DNA of 64,000 nt. Source: Ancylostoma caninum. Lineage: Eukaryota; Nematoda; Chromadorea; Rhabditida; Ancylostomatidae. Positions 48,658 to 60,877 of this stretch are shown here, piece after piece (position 1 is the stretch's first letter; every line of letters starts with the position of its first letter). The stretch is taken from positions 558,001 through 622,000 of the forward strand of contig JBAJFG010000445.1 of the NCBI GenBank assembly GCA_037903475.1. The letters run 5' to 3'. The notes under the pieces are model-generated. The model was not told the DNA's origin. It worked only from the letters and a program-made list of their open reading frames with translations, and made no database searches. A program made the translations under genes and the position numbers.

Positions 48658-49639
48658 ATCCGGCACCATACACAAAATGTTATAAAACGGTCTTTGAACC
48701 GGTTTTTTGAAATGTCTTTTGAGATTTGAAACAGTTTGTCGAGCTGAGTGGATATGTGATGCTGCTGATTTCATCGCTCAGACACGTAAAGACGTATAGG
48801 CCAACTCTGCTTCAATGGCGGGCAGATAGCAGGATCACGGGCCGCTCCGCCCAAGTGGTCCGCGAACGGCACTTTCGGACCCTCCGAAAACTTGGTTTCC
48901 GTCACTTCTATGCGTTTTGACGTGCATAATTGAAATCAGCATGACGAGAAGGTCTAGAATCTGCTGATATCCACAAAGCAAGGAACGAGATGAACGAGCA
49001 AGGAACACTGCCTTTAGTATAAGCTGTGCAGCTTATAAACTACAGCTAGACTACCACAGCTGCGAAAATACTCATGAACCTATCTCTACAGGTGAAAGTT
49101 AGGTAACTAGAAAAAGAAAACTGCACCCAAAAGCTGTAGTTATAGTACATCGGAGTCAGTTCCTCTCGGATAACATTAAATACGTTTCGATCCTTCTTAT
49201 CCTTTCTCCAATGAGGATCGATACGTATCTTTTTGTTATCCGACCTGATCGGACTCCGATGCACTACGAGTGCAGCTAAAGGGAGAAAATAATGAACAAT
49301 CGAAAGTATGGTTTGGAAATAGAAGAATGAAACCTGATATTATTGAAATCTGATATTATTAGTCTAAAATGCATAGTGTTTACAGGGTTTGAACTCTATC
49401 AACTTGGTCAGAAACAACGCGCACCGAACCTCTCTGCAGGCCTGGAAGAGTTTAAATTCACCAGTACTAACGGCATTAGAGCTTCTGCAATACCATGGCT
49501 CTATCAACCGTGTAAAACTGCGATACCACCGGAAATTGTGCCATTATGCTGTTGTTTGAAGTCCGCACCCTTATCAATTGTACCATCTCTGTCGGGTCCA
49601 CCTAAGAATTCAATGAAATGGACACAATGAGTTATCCCG
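48658..49639. other. No recognisable feature
   Basis: An inverted pair around 49140-49260 (ATCGGAGTC...GACTCCGAT) forms a loose ~110-bp fold-back. Nothing else noted. Confidence 0.4.
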
Positions 49640-49860
49640 CATAGTGCATAGGGAAGGGTCATCTTGATTACCTCGACTCTCACAGATCTTCGGATGTTTC
49701 GAGCGAGCGCCAGCAATCCTTCCATTTCATTTCCCTCTCGCGAGCCAGAATTGTCCAATGGACCCTGTCCGTTCTAGGGGCATCGTATCTTTCTTCAAAG
49801 AACTTCGTGAAGAAGTTCGTCCATCGAGTCAGTGGTCCTCCTCCCTTTTCGCTCTCCTTC
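49640..49860 (-). pseudogene. 3' fragment of an RTE-type LINE
   Basis: It matches 55249-55440 of the larger LINE: shared GCGCCAGCAATCCTTC, GGCATCGTATCT.TCTT and GAAGAAGT. Minus-strand reading corresponds to the C-terminal end of the polyprotein, with stops. Severely truncated at the 5' side. Confidence 0.7.
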
Positions 49861-50114
49861 CAATCCTATTTTCATCATGTTCAACTCTTCGTTCCATGTT
49901 GATGTTAGCTTGCTCTTGCCTACATTTTTTGGCCCCATGTCGGCTTGCTCACGTTGAATATGTCAAAGAAAATATTTTCACGCTCTTCACCACTTTTTTA
50001 GAAAGTTCCATCTGACTAATCTGCTAAACATGTTTCGCATATTTTTACGCAGAGGGTATTTTTCCATTTTCACATATTTTTTATATCTACGCGTGTCTTC
50101 AAAGAGCCCAAAGA

Positions 50115-50290
50115 ACAACTTGTCGACAAACATTTGGCAAGCAAATTTCTGATCGCTTCTGATCGCATCTAAAGCCCAAAAGCTTCTCGACAACTTGTTT
50201 TCACACTTCCTTGTTGGCAAATTGTCCGCCCAGAAGCTTGTCGACCACTTGACTTTGGGTGGCATGATGATGTCAAACTTCTCGACAAGG
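50115..50290. repeat. Cluster of CTT(G/C)TCGAC motifs
   Basis: CTTGTCGACAA, CTTCTCGACAA, CTTGTCGACCA and CTTCTCGACAAG occur within ~175 bp at intervals of about 40-65 bp. A weak tandem repeat is possible. Confidence 0.4.
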
Positions 50291-52185
50291 ATTTGCTAAT
50301 TAAAGGCTTGTTTGCAAGTTCTTTTTGTGCAAAGCTGGACCGACATTTTGTTTTGGGTTCTGAATTGTTTTTCAGTCACAGAAACTGCTATGCGAAACAA
50401 AGTTTCTTTTTCAAGACCCAAGCAATCCTCTTCTACCCAGAACGATCCAGCAATATCACCTGTTTTTTTTTCGCTTGAAAGTGCAAGCAAATTTCACTCA
50501 GTCTTTGCACACATCACCGAAACAACAAACAAAAACTCGGAAAGCTGAGAAGTGCTTCTCAAGTACAAGTTTATTACGCAAATAGATGGTGAAAATGCGA
50601 TCTCTGGAATGGGTCGGTCTGGCAGAGATCAATGAACGATTGGAGCAAGTTCCCCCTTTTCAAGCAAACGTTGTACAAGTTCATAGGAAAAAAATTAGCT
50701 TGAACAAGTGATACAACGTGAATATAAGCTGCACCTACATATTGGCAATAGATTAACACAGAAGGATAACGGATTACCAGTTTGGTCTGGGGCAGCTTGC
50801 ACATTGACTAGCACTAGGTGTGTATAGCACGAACATCAAGTTCGACAATCAGCGGATTCTGTTTCTGTGCTAGCAAAGGTTCAGTTCTCGCTCAAAACAA
50901 GTCTACCATCCCTTTGCGATAGGTAACCCATTACGAGAGTAGTCTGGGGTGACTTGCCACATTGAGGTCCATATGCTACCGTATGAAGGACACACATACG
51001 TATTTAAATGCTTTTGCAGTTTTACGATGAAATCAAGAACTGTGATACTCTCCAAATTTGATTGATTGGGGCGGATTACTTTATCCTTTAATCCGATAAA
51101 GTTCAGTAAAATAGAAAATCCAGGTTTCCGAATATTCAAAGGATTAAGCAATGGTTTCTTCAAATAGCGTTGAACACGAAGATTCAAGCAACACAAAATG
51201 CTCTCGTTGTCGTGGACTACCAGCTAACGGGATGGAGGATCTGCGGACTGCAAGGAGTTGCGAATACTTTTTTTCATAAAACTAAGCGGGACAGCGTTAA
51301 AGATTGTTAAGGCATTGGATTCATCAAAATACAGAAGGGAAGGTCAATTGACGAAGCATGAATCATGGATCGCAATTAAGTAGGCCGAGAGGGAAGAAGA
51401 TGACAAGCTCTAAGATTAGGCATAATAAAAGAAAAAACAAAATATTAATAAACAATTTTTTAAAAAATAAAGAAAAAAAATAAAATATTAGATCTGGATC
51501 AAGTCGGTCTCGCCAATAACAGTCTGCCGAACAATATGAAATTGTTCTTTTTTTTCGAACGATGGTTGAAATACTGTACGATACATATAAATTACATAGA
51601 GCAAGCAATTACTGACAGAAGAACCACACGAAGGGCACTTGTAGATAGGATTGGGAGCTATCTGGTGTGAAGTTTTGCCTAGCAAGGTGTTAAAAAATGG
51701 ATGCCACTCTTGTCCTCGAATTCTTAGGCGAAGAATACGAAGAAAAATGCAAAGCGTTCTGCATGTTCTGGTACCAGAACCTTTGATTCTTCGCGTAACA
51801 GTCGAATAGGTGGCCCACTCGACCAATTTATAGCTTAAAGGCGGGGTTCGGGCAAAATTTTGCTCATCCAGGTTTTTTGTTCTTTGGAATTTAAATCATT
51901 TGTTTAGCCCGTACTTCAAGTTCAAGAGCTCGCTTGAAACTCTATCGCAAGGTATGGGATAAATGACTTGGGATTACGGTGGGAACGGTTCAGGACTTGG
52001 GGATTACGGTAGCCGTGGAAGAAAATGCTCCAGCTAACGAAGGCCGCGCAAGTGCACAATGAACAACGATGGACGATCCACACCTATACATACATACAAC
52101 CTAATGAATCCTTTTTAAAACAAACACACACCCGATCAAACAGACTATGGGAGAAAATCGCGCCCTCAATGTAAATGTTATCGTA
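50291..52185. other. No recognisable feature
   Basis: Poly-A/T-rich tract at about 51415-51490. No gene supportable. Confidence 0.4.
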
Positions 52186-52189
52186 CGGA

Positions 52190-52345
52190 GGTGCAATATA
52201 TCTTGCGTGTTGCGCGTGGTATAGCGTTATTTGAGAGCACGGATTCCGAAAACGCGCAGACACCGTACCAAAATTGGTCGGCGGGAACAGTGTGTTGTGA
52301 GACTTTCTCAGGAATTTTTCTATTGTATTCGTCAAGTGCCTCGCG
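52190..52345 (-). repeat. Inverted fragment related to the interior of the 22089-23124 element
   Basis: The complement matches 22546-22690: AATAGAAAAAT.CCTGA.AA.GT.CCACA, GACCAAT and CGTGCTCTCAAAT.ACG.TATAC. Minus-strand products also align weakly (EALDEYNRKIPEKVSQ against DALDENYRKISEKVPQ). Confidence 0.6.
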
Positions 52346-54771
52346 GGGGTGAACGAATTCAGTGGAAAGCCGGGAAAATGAAATTTTGTCTTCAGGAGTA
52401 TGTACATGCATGAGAATTTCTAACGCAGCAAAATTTCCCAGGAGTTCAATTTAAAAAGGAAGCCGTATCTCATCACCGTTAGGCGAATCTTCTAACTGGA
52501 TAACATTCGTTTCGATCTGCTGAGTTGACCCTTTGCAATCCCACTGCAAGTACTCTCTTCAGCTGAGTCCCTCCATACAGTGGGGACTCAAATTGCTTTT
52601 GAAAGCGAGAATCACCAAATCAGCGTAGAATATGGAATTCACATTCTGTAGAAGAAGCTTTCAAAGATAAGTCTTTCATCTCAGTTGTTCATTAATCTTT
52701 AGTAGAAGTTTCTATATCCACATTCCAAGAAAAGATGACAATTGTGTTCAGTCAACAGATGATGAGGTCGTTTTGTACCATAAAAACGACTGGAAAAATC
52801 TATGGCTAAATTTCTCCACATTATACTCTGACGAGGCAAAAGTGAATGAAAAACCGCTACGGAGCGAACCCAACTGCCGAGTGTGAAAATATCAGCTATT
52901 CCAACAGAAGTCTGTCTGCACTAAGCTCTCACGCAAACTCGTAGACAAACCTAGGAGGCGCCGTGCTCGCCAAACTCCGGAATTCAGTAGTGCATTCGAA
53001 CTCGACCGGTGGGCAGAGAATTGCTTGAAGAAACTCTGGTGATAGACAAACACCACAGATTCACTCCTTGTGGGCTTTTGTTGAAAGTGTACTGTGATCG
53101 ACTGGCATTGCTCGGAGGGTCTTGGTCATAGGTACGATAAGGGTGAAACAGGGGTCAAAAAAGTGAAGTATTTCTTCTCGAAATGTGCCTCCGTTTTTCC
53201 ATCGTTTATTGTCTACGGGATTTATTTCATTTCATTCATTGTCACTGTGGTCTTTTAAGTATTGTTTTCCAGGATTCCTGGCTCTGAGGTCGTTATACCT
53301 GTAGAAGACTATGTTGGACTTCTTATGGTGAGTACGCACTGATAACGAGTGACGGTAATAAAGCTTGCAAAAACTGCTGTGCTTTGATCGCATTGCGTAC
53401 ATCCAGTGCAAATAACATCCTTTTGCTTGAATCTTTCCCGACAGAATTCAGGGACATTTTCAGCTAGCGTTATGTGAGAAGCACCTCCACGACATTGCTC
53501 CATTGGTGTACAGGGTTAATAAGCACTAATAGCTACGCTTGATAACTGGGAGTAAATGAACCTATAAAATGTAGGTTATCGGCATCACAAGACGTCGTGA
53601 GCGTTGATTTCCGCTGAGCTATCACTGTTTGCGAGGCCCACCACCGGATCATTGCGGAAAAAACAGAGGAAGCATGCGAACATCAAGGCATTATTGGGAC
53701 GATGCTCAGCTAAAAAAACAAAAAAGAAAGGCTAATAAGCAGACAGCAGCAACATTTTTCTTGATTTCTTCGAGAAAAATAATGTTTAAAAAATTAGGTG
53801 GACGTCTTTATGCACCCTCAACTTCTTTACAAGGGCTGCTTTAGCAAGTAAGATAAGCCTAAAGGCCTTCACCCTCGCACGTAGATGGCATGGAACGTTT
53901 CTTTTCGTTCCTCTCTTTCTTGATTTTCATTTCTCTTTCTCATGTTTTGCGAAGCATTTCGCCACCGAAGAGGAAATAAGGAAAATCTTACAAAATCTGG
54001 CTCACGACTGGCAATCTGTTACTCGAAATACAGCGCGTTCAACACGTTTTCATTACTGTCGTGCCCCAGGGTCCGTCGGCGGTTCAGTGGCTCAGGTTAG
54101 ACCCCGAGCACGACTGGCCGCGTCCGTGGAGAGTGCGCTTCCTACTAACCTAATGGCGGCCTATCCTCACAGACGTACCCGGCCGGAAACCTAGGATCCC
54201 GCTTCCCACTTCCCGTCTCCCTCACAAGGTCCCTACGCTGCGCCCCCAATCCCAGCCCCGCCCACAATGGTGCTATGAGCAAGTAGGATATGAACAGCAA
54301 CATATTACTACACAACAGAACACGATATAGATGATAGTTTATGGTAACGAATATACACGACATCAATACACGGTAATCAATAATGATATACAACGAAATG
54401 GCATTGGGGCCAGCTCAGTAGCAGAACATGGTAGGATGGTATTGCTCACGGGACACGGCGATGGTATGCCGGAGGAGGACCTGCTACTCCAAATGGTGTT
54501 ATCACGAACGACACAGATAGAATCAACGACGCGAGAGCACCGGAGAACCCAACCGTCCGGCGCGACAGCACAGCAGCGACTGATTTCGAAAATCAGCCGC
54601 GCCGCGCCGTCCGCACGCGACTCAGCGTGGGAACTACGGTGCGCCAGGCCTGCGCGGCGGGACCCCGCCACAGGGCAGAGTCGCGCACGGCGCGACAATT
54701 ACGATCAAGTTTTTGTAAGAACCTACAGGATTTATAAAAAATTTACCTCCACCCTAAAGAGTAGTATAAAC
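52346..54771. other. No supportable gene; GC-rich patch at 54540-54700
   Basis: A 178-codon plus-strand frame (54331-54867) and a 111-codon antisense frame overlap a GC-rich patch and run into a MITE; neither has known motifs, so I do not call either. A weak tRNA-like A box (TAGCTCAGCGG, minus strand, 53621-53611) lacks a proper B box. Confidence 0.4.
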
Positions 54772-55044
54772 CAGTGGCGAACGCAGAAAGTGGGCAGGAG
54801 GGGAGGTGGGGGGAGGGGTGGGAAAAAATTTGGTCTGCGCTATTTTGGGGACCCAGACGGAAGATAAAATCAACAAAAATATCAATTGTAGTAATAAATA
54901 ATTAATAAAAATTATATTGAAAATAATAATAAAAACAAGCAATTACAAGTATGCTAAAACAAGAATTTCAACTGTATTGCAATGTAATTTCGAAAATTTG
55001 GCGACCCATTCTCGGAGGAGGGCTCCCCTCTGATTCCGCCACTG
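54772..55044 (+). mobile_element. hAT-type MITE, complete copy
   Basis: 273 bp; ends CAGTGGCGAACGCAGAAAG and ...TTCCGCCACTG; 8-bp duplication GTATAAAC (54764-54771) / GTATATAC (55045-55052), one mismatch. This uninterrupted copy serves as the reference for the split copy at 14119-16264. Confidence 0.88.
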
Positions 55045-55074
55045 GTATATACATATCTAAATTGCTAACAATAA

Positions 55075-58000
55075 TTAAAAAATAAAGGATAAAGGATAGA
55101 GCTATCAATTCCCGAAATGCGTTTCCATTTGTGGGAAGTGCCGCGCACTCGATATCACCTAAGAAGAGCGGAGTGTGCCGTACAGTGCCCTAAACTTGTC
55201 ACAGCGTAAGAATGTCTCATACTTGTGTAGGACACTAGCCATCACCTTGATCACCTTGACTCCCGTTGATCTTCGGGTATACCGAGCGGGCGCCAGCAAT
55301 CCTTCAATTTCTCACTCTAGCCATTGTACAGTGGATTTTGTACGTAGGAGGGACACGGAGAGCATCGTATCTATCCTTGAAGGACTTCGCGAAGAAGTCT
55401 GACCATCGGGTCGGTGGTGTTCCTGTCATGCGCTTAACGTCCCGTGGAGTCCAGTCGCTGACGGCTCTTGTCCAACGGTTGTCGTTAAAACGCATCACGT
55501 GTCCGGCCCACCTAATCTTACTCAACTTGGCGTTAGCGTCTGCGTCCCTGACCTTCGACTGTTGACGAGGGGTGAAACTCCGGATTCCAGCCCTCACTTG
55601 CGTGAGACGGATTATTCTTAGCATCACCCTCTCGATGGAGCGTTCGACGATGCTGACCGCATTCTCATCCTGCCCACCCGTTTTAGACACGTATGCCAAA
55701 GCCGGGAGAACCGTTAGGTTGACGAGGTGGGCACGGAGCCTGGTGTTCTTAGTCTTCTTCACCACGTCCTCGATGCTTTTGTAAGCTCCCCTAGCCGCTC
55801 CTTTCTTACTGCCCAGCTCTGGAGCGAAGTCGTACATCATGTTGCCTCCCCGACGTAGGTATACGTAACTGGAGCATTCGGATATGGTCGTTCCGTTGAG
55901 CGAGAATGAGGCATCCCGGACCCATCCATTCTTCATGAACATCGTCTTCATCAGATTCAGTTGGAGACCAATCGTCTTCGTCAGATTCAGTTGGAGTCCA
56001 GTCCTTCCACACGCGTCGTCAAAGTCGGCAAGCATCTGTTCCGCTTCGGTTGGTGTTATAAGAACAATGTCGTCAGCGTAGCGAAGATGGTTAAGTCGCC
56101 GGCCATCAACTTGCATTCCCATGTTATCATTCCAGTTTCCGCATGACGTCTTCGAGAGTGGCGCTGAATAGTGTTGGCGACACGATATGGCTCGAACGCC
56201 TCCCTTGACGTCGACGGTGATGTCGTTGTACAATGGAGAAATCCTGTCGTGAAGTTGCTGTAGAGCTCATGAAATAGCTTGACGTATTGAGTAGGTATTC
56301 CCTTGTTGCCCAGAGCTTCCAAGACCGCTTCTGTCTCAACAGAGTCGAAGGCTTTCATCAAATCGATGAATGTGAAACAGAGGGGCACCTCATACTCTCG
56401 CGATACTTAGATGAGTCTAGTGACTGTGTATATGTGATCGGTCGTACTGAATCCTTTTCGAAACCTTGCCTGCTCGCACGGCTGCCCTTCATCTAGTGTG
56501 TTTTCGATCCTATTTAGGATCACTCGTGTGAAAAGCTTGTAGACGACGGACAATAGGCAGATGGGGCGATAATTGCCAATGTCGTGCGGATCTCCCCTCT
56601 CGTACAGCAACACGGTCCTGGTGGTCCTCCATTAGTTAGGTACCTTGCATTCTGACAGGTACAGCGTGAAAAGCCGAGGTGGTGATAAGAACTAGCGGTA
56701 GGTTCTTCAGATGTTCCGCTCGAATCCTGTTGGGGCCCAGTGCTGTACGATTCTTCACCGACGTGATGGCATGTCGGATTTCGGAAGGGAGAATCGGTGG
56801 GACAACACATTCATCCTCCCTAAGATGACACTGAGGGTAGTGGACGTGGCTATCGAAGAGATCAGAGTAGAAGTCGTAGATGACCTCCATTACCCGTCTT
56901 GGTGAAGAAGTAGTTCCATTCGGGCGCCGGAGTGAGGACGTCTTGGTTTTCCGATGAGCGATGTGTAGGCGCGCGCTTCTCCCTGCCTCTACGTTTCGGC
57001 CAACGCTGCAGCTAGTCTCTCATTAAGGTCTTCTTTTATCGCTTCTCTGCACCGTTTTGCGGACTCGGACATTAGCTGGTAGTTACTCGCGGCTCTCGCG
57101 GCTCCACGCTGGCGTATAAGCTTGAGGGTCTCGTAAGACAGATGTCTCTTGTTGGCTCTTGAACCCTCGGCGCTCTTTGCGCTGTCGCTGAGATACTGAA
57201 CAAGCCGATCGTACTTTTAGTCGATGTTGTCCACAACCGCATCTTCATAAAAGCCGACTAACGAAGTGAACAGATCCTAATTGATGACGGGTTTGGGACT
57301 CCACTTCTCAAACTTCGCGGCTTTCTCTCCTTTGCGTGAGAGGAGGAATCCTGCATGATGAGGGCGATGGTCTGATCCGGTGTAAAACTTCGGTACAACA
57401 CCGACGTCGGTCAGGCAGAATTTTCGATTGACGATGATGTGATCAATTTCATTACAGTACTCTCCACCGGGTGACTCCCAGTGACTCCCACGTCAAGCGC
57501 AGGGAAGTTGGCTTCTGAAATTGTGATTTACCATGGGTGGTCTTCGTCGTCATGATGAATTCAGACAGCCTCTCTCCCTGTTCGTTCCACTGCAGGCTGT
57601 GGGTACCCATGTGAAGTTCCTCAGGCGTTCTCCTAGGGCCAATCTTGGCGTTGAAGTCGTCAACGATGACCTTGTAGAATGTGTGGTATTCCTTGTAGAA
57701 CTTCTCCAAGTCCATTTAGAAGGCCTCAATCTCCTATTCGTCATAGCTGGATAATGGAGTGTAGGCGACGAAGATTGTCACGGCCGGTATTGATCCACAT
57801 CTTCTCAACCGCAAACGTCCGATTCGGGTTGTTAGCTGTTCGAATAAATCGATGTTCATGACCAAGTTCGTGTTGACGAGGACACCGACTTCACCAACTC
57901 CTCTATTGTCGCAGGTTCTAAGGAACAGTTCTTTTCCAGTGTCGAAGGTGGCGTTCAGTAGCCGGTGTCTTCTTGTCTCAGTCAGTCCGATGACGTCGTA

Positions 58001-58430
58001 CCTGATCTTCCTCGTCTGCATCATCGGATCCTCAATGGAAGCCTCCGATGCGAATGTGCGTGCGTTCAAGATACAAACCGTCGTTATAGTCCTTCTGGTT
58101 TTAGGCAGCCTAGGTAACTTCTTGGACCTCGTCCTCACTGGCGCTGCCGTACCAGTGACTCTTCCGAAATCAGGGTAACACTCTCTATTATTGCTGTGTC
58201 CAGCGCTGACAGAAGGTATAGATCGTTCCGATTCCGACACTGCATAAAGAGGAAGTCCATCCCCTAAATTCACCCGCGTCTCAGGACAGGCACAAGGTCG
58301 CGTTTGGTCCGCGATTACCCCCCCCCCTATCTGCCACTTGGGGACGCGGCACGTAGCCTCGCGACTAACCGGCTGGGATCTTTCGTATGAGAGAGATCCG
58401 TGAACGTAAACCATACGACGTTCAATTTGA
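55075..58430 (-). mobile_element. RTE-type non-LTR retrotransposon (LINE), degenerate
   Basis: Minus-strand element with an apurinic endonuclease followed by reverse transcriptase, ending near 55075 in a short ATCCTTTAT-type simple tail typical of RTE elements. The 5' side abuts Helitron copy H4 at 58430-58431, so it may be 5'-truncated. Coding is broken by stops and frameshifts throughout. Confidence 0.88.
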
Positions 58431-58489
58431 CTAGCGCTCCTTCGGGACGCTAGAAAGTGGGATGGGGCAGCCATTTGAGAAATAAGCAA
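55304..58489 (-). pseudogene. RTE LINE polyprotein pseudogene: endonuclease plus reverse transcriptase
   Basis: The endonuclease domain (about 58080-57310) retains the Asn of ILNARTF, the Glu of GLTETRR, DFNAKIG and the GSDHR catalytic motif (near 57385). The reverse transcriptase (about 56890-55304) retains NYRPICLLSVVYKL, FIDLMKAFDSVE and the RYADD active site (YADD at 56069-56080). The C-terminal part reads SKIRWAGHVMRFNDNRW. Lesions include frame shifts between endonuclease segments near 57716-57734, a stop-filled linker (56900-57300), and a shift after GVR near 56200 that moves the QGD/ISP-equivalent block to another frame. A 30-bp tandem duplication (55941-55970 / 55971-56000) repeats GLQLNL.KT. 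The family uses target-primed reverse transcription. No activity expected. The open frame past 58430 runs into Helitron DNA. Confidence 0.9.
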
Positions 58490-59480
58490 AACAATCCATT
58501 AACTGAGCTCAAATACGAAATCCTTCTTATAACTTGCGTATATTCTACTGATCTGGCCGCCTCGTCAATGTCGGGCTTCGAGTCTTCTCGCGATCCTAGC
58601 CTTGCTTGCAAATTCTCAATCACTTATCTACATGTGAACCTAATTTCCGATGCAATAATACTACCCGCTCTTTTCCGTAACATTTTTACATGCCTATGGA
58701 CCCGTTATGAGCGGCCACTCCCAACTTTGTGCAGGAGTATCTTTCACATGGCTTTAGTACTTGTGCACAATACAGTGCAACCAGTGCCGTGCGAATAATC
58801 ACCTGAAACTATTCAAGCTTCACGTTACTGAGATAGTCCAACTGATGAGCTTCTGCATCAATACACAGGGGGAAGAATAGGTGGTCGACTGAGACACGAA
58901 TGAGCGTGTAGCGTGCCCGTACTCCACCGGCAGGCGTGCACCTTGGCGTTTTCCCCACTATCGGGCAACGGCAGACTCATTCTCCATCCGTGGACCCGTA
59001 TGCTGGCATTTTCCCTCTAACGGAAACCATGTGGACCCATTCTCCGATCGTAGATCTGTATCCTGGCGTTCTTCCCGCTATTGGGCCAAGACAGATCCGA
59101 TCCATCGGTGGGATTTGTATGATGGCGCTTTCCCTAATAATGATCCCCCTGCGGCTTAAGTTCTCATCCGTTCCACTATTGGGCCAGGGCAGACCCAATC
59201 CCCATCCGTGGACTCGTTTCCTGGCGTTTCCCCACTGATGAGCCCCTGCGGACCCAATCTCCATCGATGGACCCGTATCCTGGGGTGGTAGTAATTAGGC
59301 CGAAATTCGCATCTAAGCGTGATGTGTAAGTCCCACTTAAGTGCCACTTAACACTGGATTTCAATTTTTGGAAATATGTTCTTCAAGGCCCAATACACCC
59401 TCTAAGAAAGTTTGGATTGAAAATTGGCATCTAAGTGGAGAGAAATTCTGATCTTTTTCCGAAATTTCCAGCTTGCGCTT

Positions 59481-59740
59481 ACTCTGATAACTATGCAGCA
59501 CGAACGCAGCCCGAACGGCGTAATGGTTCGGGTAGAAACCCTAGCAGCAACGGTTGCCAGATGCTGCCATCCTCCCCTCGATTGCTGCCGTCCCTCAGCA
59601 ATTGCTGCTAAAGGGCCGGGCCAACAGATTGAGCAGCAATCGAGGGGAGAATGGCAGCAACTGGCAACCGTTGCTGCTAGGGTTTCTATCCGAACCATTA
59701 TGCCGTTTGGTCTGCGTTCATCCTGCACAGTTATCAGAGT
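59481..59740. repeat. Long fold-back with 108-bp arms
   Basis: Arm 59481-59588 pairs with 59633-59740 with few mismatches (ACTCTGATAACT...; GGTAGAAACCCTAGCAGCAA; CCCCTCGATTGCTGC). Spacer 44 bp. Probably a MITE inside the 1.95-kb element. RNA from it would form a near-perfect hairpin. Confidence 0.9.
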
Positions 59741-59833
59741 AGTTGGTGCTGAGCTGCGGCTAAGTCTGACCTAGTCAATAATTGGACAGTGCGCGTGAAA
59801 GAGCGTGCAACTCTGTGAGGCGCAGACACCTTG

Positions 59834-59883
59834 CGAAATCTGCAGCAAGATGTACCCAAGGGTACATTTTGATGCAGATTTCG
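59834..59883. repeat. 24-bp-arm palindrome
   Basis: CGAAATCTGCAGCAAGATGT plus ACCC (59834-59857) pairs with 59860-59883 with two mismatches and a two-base loop. Confidence 0.85.
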
Positions 59884-60042
59884 CTGGCGATTTCGCCGAC
59901 ACAACCGCGCTCCGAGCGCGCATGTCCACATTATGCCATTCACTCACGAGGAGCTGCAGGAGATGCAAGGAAGATCATTACCAAGAGTACATTCTTGCCA
60001 AGAAATCATTGATTACATGTCTCTCAGCATGCACAGAAAAGG

Positions 60043-60118
60043 TGGGCGGTAGTGTAGTGGGCAGGATGCTGGTTCATCGTGCAATCGATCGATGGTTCAA
60101 TTCCGCTGTAGTGTCAGA
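60043..60118 (+). other. tRNA-like Pol III module 1
   Basis: A box TAGTGTAGTGG at 60050-60060 and B box GGTTCAATTCC at 60094-60104; start-to-start 44 bp, as in tRNA genes. Stems pair poorly, so a tRNA-derived (SINE-like) promoter relic rather than a tRNA. Confidence 0.55.
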
Positions 60119-60277
60119 GCTTTGCAAATAAATATTCAAGTGTTTCCTGCATAATGGGCGTCTTCAATCACACCGGCTAATTCCCAAGCAGTAGCTTGAG
60201 CTACAAAGCAACTTTTCGACCTATGATGGGAGAAAAATCCTTTGACCTATGTGCATGCAAAGAACAATCATGGTGTG

Positions 60278-60350
60278 TGTTGGGTGGTGTAGTGGTTAAG
60301 TGGCTTGGTCAGAGCAACTCGGTCTGTGGATCAAGATCTGTCCAAGGCAA
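60278..60350 (+). other. tRNA-like Pol III module 2 (degenerate B box)
   Basis: A box TGGTGTAGTGG at 60285-60295; B-box position holds GGATCAAGATC at 60328-60338, 43 bp on. Same spacing as modules 1 and 3. Confidence 0.4.
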
Positions 60351-60877
60351 ACGTTTTGCAAATAGTTTTTCAGACCTTTTGTACAGAGGAGTTAGGTGAC
60401 AATTGCTAAGCCTATCTCAAACTGAGAGTTGAGCGGTAAATCATCCTTAGTCACTAATATGCATGAATCCTCAAACAATACTTCAGCTGTTGGCTTTTCA
60501 TACAACTGCTAATAGGAAGGTCGAGGGACCTTAACTTGGATTAATTTAGTATTATAGAGAGTATGGGGTAGATAGGGTGTAATCAATCCCTGGTTGGCTT
60601 CATGCACGGTCTTGCTTCTTGCTTGCAACTGCCAAGAGGGACGAGCAGTCACGATCCTACGTGGACCCGAACACGAGCCATTCTTGCAGTTTTGAATTTA
60701 CGACACTTGATGAATATCTTTTAGTAAGCTCACCAAAGAATCGAATGGACAAGAAGCGAAACGTGCGCAAGTTCACACATTTTTTAGAAATCCGCAATCG
60801 ATTCCCGGAGGTATATGTTCCTAGGAGTTCAACTGAACTCGTTTTATCGGCATGAAACGGGAGCGTACTTCGTTGTG

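Noticed and set aside
53550..53640. Minus-strand tRNA gene starting GATAGCTCAGCGG
   Set aside because: Good A box, but the best B-box-like sequence is 59 bp away and lacks the consensus; no cloverleaf.
54331..54867. 178-codon plus-strand frame with overlapping 111-codon antisense frame
   Set aside because: GC-rich patch, Arg/Ala-rich composition, runs into a MITE, no motif on either strand.
55304..58489. Functional LINE
   Set aside because: Catalytic motifs remain but the reading frame is broken in several places.
60619..60855. 78-codon plus-strand frame between tRNA-like modules
   Set aside because: Inside the 1.95-kb TIR element, no motif, no splice partner.
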